Below are positions 15,996 through 24,614 of a stretch of DNA of 64,000 nt, piece by piece (within the stretch, counting starts at the first letter, position 1; every line of letters begins with the position of its first letter). This DNA comes from Acidovorax sp. 107 (GTDB lineage Bacteria > Pseudomonadota > Gammaproteobacteria > Burkholderiales > Burkholderiaceae_C): assembly GCF_003058055.1 (NCBI RefSeq), contig NZ_QBTZ01000001.1, forward strand, positions 4,606,001 to 4,670,000, in the 5' to 3' direction. A program made the translations under genes and the position numbers. Under the pieces are notes generated by a model. It ran no database searches. It was not told the origin of the DNA and was given only the letters and a program-made list of their open reading frames with translations.

Positions 15996-17192
15996 ATGTC
16001 CATCGCTAAGGCCTCAAACCCTATCGTCATCATTGGCGGTGGCGTTATCGGCAGCGCCATTGCGTACTTCCTCACGCTGCAGCAACCGGGCTGCGAGGTG
16101 GTGGTGGTCGAGCGCGACCCGACCTACGCGCGGGCGTCGTCGGCGCTGTCGGCCAGTTCCATCCGCCAGCAGTTTTCGACCGACATCAACATCCAGATCT
16201 CGGCGTTTGGCATCGGCTTTTTGCGCAACGTGGGCACGCTCTTGGCGTGCCATGGCGATGTGCCCGACATTGGCCTGCACGAAGGCGGCTACCTGTACCT
16301 GGCCACCCAGGCGGGCGAAGCCACGCTGCGCGAGAACCACGCACTTCAAAAGCAACACGGCGCCGATGTGGCGCTGCTGAGCCCGCAGCAACTGGCCGCG
16401 CGCTTTCCGTGGCTGGCGCTGCAGGATGTGGTACTGGGCTCGCTGGGCCTGTCGGGCGAAGGCTGGTTTGATGGCTACCTGCTGCTGACAGCGCTGCGCA
16501 AAAAGGCGCAGAGCCAGGGTGTGCGCTACGTGGCCGATGAGGCCGTGGGGCTGGATATGGTGAGCAGCGATGGCGTGCTGCACGTGAACGCGGTGCGCCT
16601 GCGCAGTGACGCCGTGCTGCCTTGCCGCTATGCCGTGAATACCGGCGGCCCCTGGGCTGCGGCGATTGCAGGCTGGGCGGGCATTGATCTGCCCGTGGTG
16701 GGCAAGCGCCGTACCGTTTTCAACCTCGCCAGCCCTGCCGCGCTGCCAGGTTGCCCTCTGCTCATCGACACCAGCGGCATCTGGCTACGGCCCGAGGGCA
16801 AAGGCTTCATCTGCGGCTTTGCGCCTGACGCGGACAACGACGCCGACTTTGCCCCGCTGGAGCCCGAGTACGACGCGTTTGATCACCACATCTGGCCCAC
16901 CCTGGCCGAGCGTATCCCGGGCTTTGAGGCACTGCGTATGCAGGGCGCCTGGGCGGGCTACTACGAGATGAACACGTTCGATCACAACGCCATCGTGGGC
17001 CTGCACCCGGCGTGCGACAACCTGGTGTTTGCCAACGGCTTTTCGGGCCACGGCCTGCAGCAGTGCCCAGCCGTGGGCCGGGGCGTGGCCGAGCTGTTGC
17101 TCACGGGCAGCTACCAAAGCCTGGACCTGTCGCCGCTGTCCATCAAACGCATTGCGCGCAACGCGCCGCTGCTCGAAAAGAACGTGATCTGA
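15996..17192 (+). CDS. FAD-dependent amino-acid oxidase (pipecolate/sarcosine oxidase-like)
   Basis: This 398-residue flavoprotein has the FAD fold PIVIIGGGVIGSAIAYFLTL at residues 8-27 and a C-terminal NGFSGHGLQQCPAVGRGVAE segment typical of the DadA/sarcosine oxidase/FOXRED1 superfamily. A GTG at 15969 overlaps the upstream stop and would add nine residues; the ATG at 15996 places the fold near the N-terminus as usual. Next to an AmaB-like dehydrogenase it could act as an L-pipecolate oxidase (AmaA-like), producing the cyclic imine. Other secondary amines are possible. Confidence 0.83.
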   Translation: MSIAKASNPIVIIGGGVIGSAIAYFLTLQQPGCEVVVVERDPTYARASSALSASSIRQQFSTDINIQISAFGIGFLRNVGTLLACHGDVPDIGLHEGGYLYLATQAGEATLRENHALQKQHGADVALLSPQQLAARFPWLALQDVVLGSLGLSGEGWFDGYLLLTALRKKAQSQGVRYVADEAVGLDMVSSDGVLHVNAVRLRSDAVLPCRYAVNTGGPWAAAIAGWAGIDLPVVGKRRTVFNLASPAALPGCPLLIDTSGIWLRPEGKGFICGFAPDADNDADFAPLEPEYDAFDHHIWPTLAERIPGFEALRMQGAWAGYYEMNTFDHNAIVGLHPACDNLVFANGFSGHGLQQCPAVGRGVAELLLTGSYQSLDLSPLSIKRIARNAPLLEKNVI

Positions 17193-17268
17193 GCGTCACC
17201 CCAGTCGCCCGATTTCTCTCTCCCCGATTCATCCACCTGCCAACCACAACACACACGGAGACAACGAC

Positions 17269-18186
17269 ATGGCAATTTCTCGCAAGACCTTCACTGCGCT
17301 CGCCGCAGGCCTGGCCCTGGCCTGCATGGCCACAGCCCCCGCGCAGGCGCAGACGGTCACTCAGCCCACGCTGGAGAAGATCAAGTCCAGTGGCAAGGCC
17401 GTGCTGGGCGTGCGCGAGACCTCGCCGCCCATGGCCTACGCGCTGGGCGCGAACGAAAAATACGTGGGCTACCACGTCGAGCTGTGCGAGCGCGTGCTCA
17501 AGGAGATCGCGCCCGACGCCAAGCTCGAATACATGGCCGTGACGGCGCAGAACACGCTGCCCATGGTGCAGAACGGCACGTTGGATATTGGCTGCGGCCC
17601 CACCACCAACAACACCGCGCGCCAGCAGCAGGTGGCCTTTGCAGTGACCACCTACGTGAGCGAAGTGCGCATGGCGGTGCGCAAGGATTCGGACCTGAAG
17701 TCCATCAGCCAGCTGGCAGGCCGCACTATTGCAGCGTCCACTGGCACCACGGCCGTGCAACTGCTGCGCAAGCAAGAGCGCGCGCTGGGTGGTGCCCCGA
17801 TCAAGACCGTGCTGGGCAAGGACCACCACGAGAGCTTCCTGCTGCTGGAGACCGGCCGCGCCGATGCCTTTGTGCTCGACGACAACCTGCTGGCCGGGAT
17901 GATTGCCAACTCCAAGGATCCCTCGGCCTACCGCATCGTCGGCGAGCCGCTGGGCGCCGAGCCCATTGCGCTGCTGTTCCGCAAGGACGACCCCACCTTC
18001 AAGGCTGCGGTGGACGGCGTGCTAACCAAGCTGATGCAGTCCGGCGAAATGGAAAAGATCTACACCAAGTGGTTTGTGAACCCCATTCCGCCCAAGAACA
18101 TGAGCCTGAACCTGCCGCTGGGCACCACGCTGCGCCAGCTGTTCGCCACCCCCAACGACAAGCCCCTGGAGACCTACCAGCAATGA
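17269..18186 (+). CDS. Amino-acid ABC transporter substrate-binding protein (GltI-like)
   Basis: This 305-residue periplasmic protein has signal peptide MAISRKTFTALAAGLALACM ending in AQAQ. The SBP family 3 pattern follows: GKAVLGVRETSPPMAYALG, VGYHVELCERVLKEI, LDIGCGPTTNNTARQQQVAF and YTKWFVNPIPP. It resembles glutamate/aspartate-binding GltI. No permease or ATPase gene follows, so it must share a transporter encoded elsewhere or act as a sensor protein. Its stop overlaps the aminotransferase start, implying co-expression. Confidence 0.9.
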   Translation: MAISRKTFTALAAGLALACMATAPAQAQTVTQPTLEKIKSSGKAVLGVRETSPPMAYALGANEKYVGYHVELCERVLKEIAPDAKLEYMAVTAQNTLPMVQNGTLDIGCGPTTNNTARQQQVAFAVTTYVSEVRMAVRKDSDLKSISQLAGRTIAASTGTTAVQLLRKQERALGGAPIKTVLGKDHHESFLLLETGRADAFVLDDNLLAGMIANSKDPSAYRIVGEPLGAEPIALLFRKDDPTFKAAVDGVLTKLMQSGEMEKIYTKWFVNPIPPKNMSLNLPLGTTLRQLFATPNDKPLETYQQ

Positions 18187-19409
18187 ACGCTCCCATCCCC
18201 GCCACGGCCTTCCGCGCGGCCGACCGCCTGGGCGCCATCGGCGTCTCCGAAATCGTGCGCCTGACGCAAGAGGCCAACCAGCTCAAGCGCCAGGGCCAAC
18301 CCGTGATCGTGCTGGGCTTGGGCGAGCCCGACTTCGACACGCCCGCCCACATTCTGGAAGCCGCCCAGCAGGCCATGGCGCGGGGGGAGACGCATTACAC
18401 GGTGCTGGATGGCACGCCCGAACTCAAGGCTGCTATCCAGCACAAGTTCAAGCACGACAACGGGCTGGACTTTGCGCTGAACGAAATCACTGCGGGTGCA
18501 GGTGCCAAACAGATCCTCTACAACGCGCTGATGGCGTCGGTGAACCCGGGTGACGAGGTGATCCTGCCCGCGCCGTACTGGACGTCGTACGCCGACATGG
18601 TGCTGATTGCGGGCGGCGTGCCCGTGGTCGTGCCCTGCAGCGAGGCCAACGGCTTTCGCATCACGCCCGAGCAGCTGGAGGCGGCCATCACGCCGCGCAC
18701 GCGCTGGGTGTTCATCAACTCGCCCTCCAACCCCAGCGGCGCGGCCTACAGCGCCGAGCAACTGCGGCTCGTGCTGGAGGTGGTGGAGCGCCACCCGCAG
18801 GTGTGGCTGCTGGCGGACGACATCTACGAACACATCCTGTACGACGGCCGTGCGTTTGCCACGCCCGCTGCCGTGCTGCCCTCGCTGCGCGAGCGCACGC
18901 TCACGGTGAACGGTGTCTCCAAAGCCTACGCCATGACGGGCTGGCGCTTGGGCTACGGTGCAGGTCCCAAGGCGCTGATTGCGGCCATGGCCGTGGTGCA
19001 GAGCCAGGCCACGTCGTGCCCCTCGTCCATCAGCCAGGCCGCAGCCGTGGCGGCGCTGACGGGGCCGCAAGACGTGGTGCGCGAGCGCTGCCAAGCATTC
19101 CAGGACCGACGCGATCTGGTGGTGGCCGCGCTCAACGCCTCCCCCGGCCTGCGCTGCCGTGTGCCCGAGGGCGCGTTCTACACCTTTGCCAGTTGCGAAG
19201 GCGTGCTGGGCCGCACCACGCCGGGCGGCATGCTGCTGCGCACCGATGCCGACTTCTGCGCCTACCTGCTGCGCGAGCACCATGTCGCCGTGGTGCCCGG
19301 CGGGGTGCTGGGGCTGGCGCCATACTTCCGCATCTCGTACGCAGCCTCTACCGCTGATTTGCAAGAGGCCTGCGCGCGCATCCAGCGCGCCTGCCAGACC
19401 CTGCTCTGA
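18183..19409 (+). CDS. Class I PLP-dependent aminotransferase (AspC/AAT type)
   Basis: This 408-residue enzyme has the class I/II aminotransferase landmarks: substrate-side LGLGEPDFDTPAHI (44-57), Asn183 in SPSNPSG, Asp212/Tyr215 in LADDIYEHI, the PLP-binding Lys247 in TVNGVSKAYAMTGWRLGYG, and the carboxylate-binding Arg in YFRISYA. It belongs to the bacterial I-gamma aspartate aminotransferase group but could act on other amino acids such as 2-aminoadipate. It starts in an ATGA overlap with the binding-protein gene. Confidence 0.9.
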   Translation: MNAPIPATAFRAADRLGAIGVSEIVRLTQEANQLKRQGQPVIVLGLGEPDFDTPAHILEAAQQAMARGETHYTVLDGTPELKAAIQHKFKHDNGLDFALNEITAGAGAKQILYNALMASVNPGDEVILPAPYWTSYADMVLIAGGVPVVVPCSEANGFRITPEQLEAAITPRTRWVFINSPSNPSGAAYSAEQLRLVLEVVERHPQVWLLADDIYEHILYDGRAFATPAAVLPSLRERTLTVNGVSKAYAMTGWRLGYGAGPKALIAAMAVVQSQATSCPSSISQAAAVAALTGPQDVVRERCQAFQDRRDLVVAALNASPGLRCRVPEGAFYTFASCEGVLGRTTPGGMLLRTDADFCAYLLREHHVAVVPGGVLGLAPYFRISYAASTADLQEACARIQRACQTLL

Positions 19410-19432
19410 ATTTCTGATCCGATACCGTTGAT

Positions 19433-21118
19433 ATGAACCCGACTTCCCTCACCCCCCGCACCGGCGGCCAGATCCTGGTGCAGCAGCTCATCACCCATGG
19501 TGTAAAGCAGCTCTTTTGTGTGCCCGGCGAAAGCTACCTGGCCGTGCTCGATGCGCTGCATGACGCGGATATTGGCGTGACCGTGTGCCGCCAGGAGGGC
19601 GGTGCGGCCATGATGGCCGAGGCGCAGGGCAAGCTCACGGGCCAGCCCGGCATCTGCTTTGTGACGCGTGGGCCCGGTGCCACCAATGCCTCGGCAGGCA
19701 TTCACATCGCGCACCAGGATTCGACGCCCATGATCCTGTTTGTGGGCCAGGTGGCCCGCAACGCCATGGGGCGTGAGGCGTTTCAGGAGCTGGACTACAG
19801 CGCCGTGTTTGGCACCATGGCCAAGTGGGTGGTGCAGATTGACGACCCGGCCCGTGTGCCCGAGCTGATCTCGCGCGCCTTCCACGTTGCCACCTCGGGC
19901 CGCCCTGGCCCGGTGGTGGTAGCGCTGCCCGAAGACATGCTGACCGAAGCCGCCACGGTGGCCGATGCGCTGCCCTATCAGGTGACGGAGACCCACCCCG
20001 GTGCCGCGCAGATGGCCGAGCTGGCCCAGCGCCTGCAAGCCGCAAAGAACCCTGTGGCCATCCTGGGCGGCAGCCGCTGGTCTGAGCAGGCGGTGCGCGA
20101 GTTCACCGCGTTTGCCGAAGCGTGGTCCATCCCCGTGTACTGCTCGTTCCGCCGCCAGATGCTGTTCCCGGCCACGCATGCTTGCTACGGCGGTGACCTG
20201 GGCCTGGGCGTCAACCCCAAGCTGCTGGCGCGCATCAAGGCGTCGGACCTGGTGCTGGTGGTGGGCGGTCGCTTGTCGGAGGTGCCATCGCAGGGCTATG
20301 AGCTGTTCCACATTCCCACGCCCGCGCAGCCGTTTGTGCATGTGCATGCCGATGCGGACGAGCTGGGCAAGCTTTACCGCCCCACACAGGCCATTCACGC
20401 CACGCCCCAGGCATTTGCTGCGGCGCTCAATACGGTGCGACCCACGGCGGGTGTGCCGTGGAAGGCCCACGCAGAAGCCGCCCATGCCGAATATCTGGCC
20501 TGGAGCGATACGGCGCCCATCCGCATCCCCGGCAACCTGCAGATGGGCCAGGTGATGCAGCACCTCAAGGACGTGCTGCCCGCCGACACCATCTTTTGCA
20601 ACGGCGCTGGCAACTTTGCCACCTGGATTCACCGGTTCTGGCCCTTCACCACCTACGCGAGCCAGCTCGCGCCCACCAGTGGCTCCATGGGCTACGGCCT
20701 GCCCGCAGGCGTGGGCGGCAAGCGCCTGTGGCCGCAGCGCGAGGTGGTGATCTTTGCGGGCGACGGCGACTTCCTTATGCACGGGCAAGAGTTTGCGACC
20801 GCCGTGCAATACGGCCTGCCCATCATCGTGGTGCTGCTGGACAACGCCATGTACGGCACCATCCGCATGCACCAGGAACGCGAGTACCCCGGCCGTATCA
20901 GCGCCACGCAGCTCAAGAACCCTGACTTCAAGGCCTATGCCCAGGCCTTCGGCGGCCATGGTGAGCGCGTGGAGCGCACGGAAGACTTCGCACCAGCACT
21001 GGCCCGCGCCCGTGCCAGCGGCCTGCCCAGCGTGCTGCACTGCCTGATCGACTCCGAGGCGATCACGCCCACGGGCACGTTGCAGGGCATCCGCAGCGCG
21101 GCACTCTCCAAGAAGTAG
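19433..21118 (+). CDS. Thiamine-pyrophosphate enzyme (acetolactate synthase-like)
   Basis: This 561-residue protein has the three domains of the POX/AHAS family: the N-terminal PYR domain with catalytic Glu55 (VCRQEGGAAMMAEA), a central domain, and a PP domain with the ThDP motif from GDGDFLMHGQEF (443 on) to Asn471. It is the last gene of the cluster, 23 bp after the aminotransferase, and ends convergent with a LysR gene. There is no small regulatory subunit gene nearby, so a catabolic 2-oxoacid decarboxylase or carboligase is more likely than branched-chain biosynthesis. The substrate is unknown. Confidence 0.85.
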   Translation: MNPTSLTPRTGGQILVQQLITHGVKQLFCVPGESYLAVLDALHDADIGVTVCRQEGGAAMMAEAQGKLTGQPGICFVTRGPGATNASAGIHIAHQDSTPMILFVGQVARNAMGREAFQELDYSAVFGTMAKWVVQIDDPARVPELISRAFHVATSGRPGPVVVALPEDMLTEAATVADALPYQVTETHPGAAQMAELAQRLQAAKNPVAILGGSRWSEQAVREFTAFAEAWSIPVYCSFRRQMLFPATHACYGGDLGLGVNPKLLARIKASDLVLVVGGRLSEVPSQGYELFHIPTPAQPFVHVHADADELGKLYRPTQAIHATPQAFAAALNTVRPTAGVPWKAHAEAAHAEYLAWSDTAPIRIPGNLQMGQVMQHLKDVLPADTIFCNGAGNFATWIHRFWPFTTYASQLAPTSGSMGYGLPAGVGGKRLWPQREVVIFAGDGDFLMHGQEFATAVQYGLPIIVVLLDNAMYGTIRMHQEREYPGRISATQLKNPDFKAYAQAFGGHGERVERTEDFAPALARARASGLPSVLHCLIDSEAITPTGTLQGIRSAALSKK

Positions 21119-21149
21119 GCTCCCGTTTCGTAAGCAGGCGCTGAGGCGC

Positions 21150-22031
21150 TCAGGCAGTCACGCGGGCGCCGCCGGACTGCCGCAGGGTCTGCACCAGCAG
21201 GTTCTGCAGGCTATCCACCGCCTTGGAGCCGCGCGATGCGCGGCTGCGGTACACGGCGACCTCCATGGGCGCCAGCGGCCCCAGGCCGTGTTCGGTGCCG
21301 AGCACCTGCAGCTGTGGTGGCACGCTGCAGTGGGTGAGGGCGGCCACGGCCAGGCCACTTTCCACCGCTGCAATTTGTCCGGCCAGACTGGAGCTGTGAT
21401 AGACCACCTTGTAGCGGCGCCCCTGCTGCGCCAGTGCGTGGATGGCGCCGCGCCGCGCCAGGCTGGCCGATTCGTACACCGCAATGGGCAGCGGGTCGCG
21501 CCTCCACAACTCGAACTGCGTTGATCCCACCCACACCATGGGCTCATGGAATAGCAGCGTGCCACGGCGTGCGTGGTCGCGCGAGATCAGGGCCAGGTCC
21601 AGGTCGCCACTGGCCACGCGCGGGATGAGGGCGGTGGACTGCTCGCAGTCCAGTTCAATCTCCACCGCGTTGTGCCGGGGCGCAAAGCGTTTGAGTACGG
21701 GCGTGAGATAGCGCGCTGCGTAGTCATCCGGCACCCCCAGCCGTACCCGGCCAGTGAGGGCATCGCCGTTCAGGGCATCGTGCGCTTCTGCATGCAGCTC
21801 CAGAATGCGGCGGGCGTAGCCCAGCAGGGTTTCACCCTCGGGTGTGAGGTGCTGCTTGCGGGCGTCGCGCTCCAGCAGTCGATGGCCTACGGCGTCTTCT
21901 AACTTCTTGAGCTGCATGCTGACCGCTGACTGGGACCGGTGCACCTCGGCCGCCGCGCCAGAGAGCGAGCCTGCATCCACCACCGCCACCAGGCACTGAA
22001 GCCAGTCGAATTGCAAATCGCGGTAGCTCAT
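21150..22031 (-). CDS. LysR-family regulator (second EamA pair)
   Basis: This 293-residue regulator starts MSYRDLQFDWLQCLVAVVDA. Its helix-turn-helix is SLSGAAAEVHRSQSAVSMQL (about 21-40), followed by an effector domain with RVRLGVPDDYAARYLTPVLK. An upstream in-frame Met at 22115 would run through the divergent promoter and is rejected. A T-N11-A dyad at 22053-22067 lies 22 bp upstream. It is divergent from an EamA transporter that it probably regulates. Confidence 0.9.
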   Translation of the reverse strand: MSYRDLQFDWLQCLVAVVDAGSLSGAAAEVHRSQSAVSMQLKKLEDAVGHRLLERDARKQHLTPEGETLLGYARRILELHAEAHDALNGDALTGRVRLGVPDDYAARYLTPVLKRFAPRHNAVEIELDCEQSTALIPRVASGDLDLALISRDHARRGTLLFHEPMVWVGSTQFELWRRDPLPIAVYESASLARRGAIHALAQQGRRYKVVYHSSSLAGQIAAVESGLAVAALTHCSVPPQLQVLGTEHGLGPLAPMEVAVYRSRASRGSKAVDSLQNLLVQTLRQSGGARVTA

Positions 22032-22052
22032 GGATTGCCCCTGTGGTGATGT

Positions 22053-22067
22053 ATTCGAAGATCGAAT
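22053..22067. promoter_or_regulatory. LysR-type T-N11-A box
   Basis: ATTCGA-AGA-TCGAAT is a perfect 15-bp dyad containing the T-N11-A pattern of LysR recognition sites. It lies between the divergent LysR and EamA genes, 22 bp from the LysR start and 58 bp from the EamA start. Confidence 0.6.
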
Positions 22068-22124
22068 GGTTGATGCGTAAATTATGCGCTTTCGATTGCT
22101 GAGGCTGACGGCCACACTGCGGAC

Positions 22125-23114
22125 ATGCAGCAGTCTTCTTCTACCGTTTCAGGCACACCCGTCCCCGTGGTTTCAGCATCCGTTTCACCTGCGGTCGGCG
22201 CGCATGGGCTGCTATCTGCGCATCGACTGGATGGCTGGATCGCCTTTGTGCTGGGCAACGCGCTGCTGGGCACCATCGGCGTGTTCGTGCACGAGGCGCA
22301 GGCGGCGCCGTTGACGGTGACCTGGTTCCGCTGCGCTTTTGGCCTCGTCGGGCTCACGTTATGGATGGCTTGGCGCCACCGGTCATGGCCGGGACTGTGG
22401 CAGGGGCTCTGGGTGGGCTGGGCGGCTTTGCTGTGGGTGTTGCTGCTCAGCGGGCTGATGCTGGCGAGCTGGTGGTTGTTTTTCACGGCGATCCAGCAGG
22501 TGCCCACCGGGGTGGCGGTGGTGCTGTTCCATGTGCAGCCGTTGTGGGTATTGCTGCTGGGGGCCTGGTGGCTCAAAGAAACTGTGCCCTGGCAGCGCGT
22601 GGTATCGGTGCTGGTCGCCATGGTGGGGCTGGCGCTGGCCACGGGCGTGGCCGGGGGGCTGACTTCGTCTGGCGCCGGGCATGCGCCTGGCTACTGGGTG
22701 GGCGTAGGCCTGTGCCTGGTCGGTGCGCTGTGCACAGCCACCGTCACCGTGGTTGCCAAGCGCTTGGGGGTGCTGCCAGTGGGTGCGCTGGCGTGGTGGC
22801 AATGTGCGCTGGGAGCAGCCGTGCTGTGGGTGGCCCCCGTGGTCCAAGGTTGGCCTGCCTGGGGTGCCTCATGGGCATGGCTGGCAGGGCTGGGGCTGAT
22901 CCACACTGGCCTGGCGTACACCCTGATGTACGCAGGCATGGCCCGGCTGGCAACGGCCCGGGTGGCGGTGTTGCAGTTTGCCTACCCGACGGTCGCCATT
23001 GTGGTGGACTGGGTTTACTTTCAGCACACCTTGGGCGGTTGGCAGATGGCAGGTGTGGTGCTGATGCTGGGCGCCATCGCGGCAGGGGAGCGTGGCGCGA
23101 GGCGCAATCGCTAA
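22125..23114 (+). CDS. EamA-family (DMT superfamily) transporter
   Basis: This 329-residue protein has a hydrophilic N-terminal tail of about 35 residues and then some ten helices in two EamA repeats (WIAFVLGNALLGTIGVFVHE; VTWFRCAFGLVGLTLWMAW; second repeat near AVLQFAYPTVAIVVDWVYF). It is rich in Trp, as many exporters of this family are. The solute is unknown. It is divergent from a LysR gene with a clean operator between them. Confidence 0.88.
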   Translation: MQQSSSTVSGTPVPVVSASVSPAVGAHGLLSAHRLDGWIAFVLGNALLGTIGVFVHEAQAAPLTVTWFRCAFGLVGLTLWMAWRHRSWPGLWQGLWVGWAALLWVLLLSGLMLASWWLFFTAIQQVPTGVAVVLFHVQPLWVLLLGAWWLKETVPWQRVVSVLVAMVGLALATGVAGGLTSSGAGHAPGYWVGVGLCLVGALCTATVTVVAKRLGVLPVGALAWWQCALGAAVLWVAPVVQGWPAWGASWAWLAGLGLIHTGLAYTLMYAGMARLATARVAVLQFAYPTVAIVVDWVYFQHTLGGWQMAGVVLMLGAIAAGERGARRNR

Positions 23115-23132
23115 TGCACCGCCTGCGCTGGG

Positions 23133-24467
23133 ATGGCTCCGCCCCGCACAATATCGGGTGTGACCGCCACCGAGCCCGATTCCTCTGAAACCCCCACTCC
23201 TGCGCAGGCTGCCCCTTCCTGCAAGCGGCGCCGCATCGCGCACCTGGACATGGACGCGTTCTTCGCATCCGTCGAGCTGCTGCGCTACCCCCAGCTCAAG
23301 GGCCTGCCCGTTGTGATTGGCGGCGGGCGGCGCAAGGTGGACGAGTTGCTGCTGCGCAGCCCGGACGGCACCGCAGAGCGCGAGCGGCGCTTCATCCCGG
23401 TGGAGGACTTTCCGCTGCTCAAGGACTATGTGGGCCGGGGCGTGATCACCACAGCCACCTACGCTGCGCGTCAGTTCGGCGTGGGCTCGGCCATGGGCAT
23501 GATGAAGGCGGCCAAGCTGTGCCCGCAGGCCATCGTGCTGCCGGTGGATTTTGAGGAGGTGCGACGTTTCTCGCGCCTGTTCAAGAGCACCATTACCGAG
23601 ATCGCGCCGGTGATGCAGGACCGGGGCGTGGACGAGGTCTACATCGACTTCACAGACGTGCCGGGAGGCCAGCGCGAAGGCGGGCGGGTGCTGGCGCGGC
23701 TCATCCAGAAAAGCATCTTTGAAAGGACCGGGCTGACCTGCTCGATCGGCGTGGCGCCCAACCGGCTGCTGGCCAAGATGGCCAGCGAGTTCAACAAACC
23801 CAACGGCATCTCCATCGTTTACGAGGAAGACCTGCAGAGCAAGATCTGGCCCTTGAACGTGCGCAAGATCAACGGCATCGGGCCCAAGGCGGGCGAGAAG
23901 CTGGCGCGGCTGGGCATAGAGACCATCGGACAGCTGGCCGCGCAGGATGAGCAATGGCTGATGGGCCACTTTGGCAAGTCCTCCGGCGCCTGGATGCACC
24001 GCGTGGCCTGGGGCCGCGACGACAGCCCGGTGGTGACCGAGAGCGAGCCCGTGAGCATGAGCCGCGAGACCACCTTTGACCGCGACCTGCATGCGGTGCG
24101 CGACCGGGCAGAGCTGGGCGCGATCTTTACCGACCTGTGCCTGCGCGTGGCCGAGGACCTGCAGCGCAAGGGCTATGTGGCGCGCACCATCGGCATCAAG
24201 CTGCGCTATGACGATTTCAAGATCGCGACGCGCGACCACACGGCGGACAGCTATACGGCAGACGGGGCCACCATTCGTCAGCTGGCAGGGCAATGCCTCA
24301 AGCGCGTGCCGCTGGACAAACGCCTGAGGCTGCTGGGTGTGCGGGCCAGCACGCTGGTACGACGTGGCGAGGAGCCCGCGCCGCAGCCAGACACTGCTGC
24401 GCCCGCTGCGGGCAGCCGACGCAGGCCGCACGCAGATGCGGACAAGGGCACCGGGCAGCTCTTCTGA
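23133..24467 (+). CDS. dinB: DNA polymerase IV (Y family)
   Basis: This 444-residue translesion polymerase has catalytic motifs HLDMDAFFASVE (Asp39 first) and GVDEVYIDFTD (Asp167-Glu168), helix-hairpin-helix INGIGPKAGEKL, and a little-finger domain with YVARTIGIKLRYDDF. Relative to E. coli DinB there is an insertion of roughly 35 residues between VVIGGG and GVITTATYAAR. The C-terminus ends TGQLF, a beta-clamp-binding motif. It probably starts at the ATG 18 bp after the transporter stop; a GTG nine codons later is an alternative. No SOS box was recognised upstream. Confidence 0.92.
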   Translation: MAPPRTISGVTATEPDSSETPTPAQAAPSCKRRRIAHLDMDAFFASVELLRYPQLKGLPVVIGGGRRKVDELLLRSPDGTAERERRFIPVEDFPLLKDYVGRGVITTATYAARQFGVGSAMGMMKAAKLCPQAIVLPVDFEEVRRFSRLFKSTITEIAPVMQDRGVDEVYIDFTDVPGGQREGGRVLARLIQKSIFERTGLTCSIGVAPNRLLAKMASEFNKPNGISIVYEEDLQSKIWPLNVRKINGIGPKAGEKLARLGIETIGQLAAQDEQWLMGHFGKSSGAWMHRVAWGRDDSPVVTESEPVSMSRETTFDRDLHAVRDRAELGAIFTDLCLRVAEDLQRKGYVARTIGIKLRYDDFKIATRDHTADSYTADGATIRQLAGQCLKRVPLDKRLRLLGVRASTLVRRGEEPAPQPDTAAPAAGSRRRPHADADKGTGQLF

Positions 24468-24530
24468 TGCAGCGCGCGCCAGCCGCAGCGGCGCGTTGGA
24501 GGGGCAAAACGGCAGGGTGAGCAGTTAGAC

Positions 24531-24544
24531 TTGATTCGTATCAA
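24531..24544. promoter_or_regulatory. FNR/ANR-type box
   Basis: TTGATTCGTATCAA is an exact match to the FNR/ANR consensus TTGAT-N4-ATCAA. Its distal end is 70 bp upstream of the chemoreceptor start, so it could sit near -41 of a promoter and activate the gene under low oxygen. Confidence 0.6.
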
Positions 24545-24614
24545 GCGGTTACTTACAACACCCCACAAAAAGCCGCGCTGCCTGCCCCTGCCGCAGGCCC
24601 TTCAGGAGCTTTGA

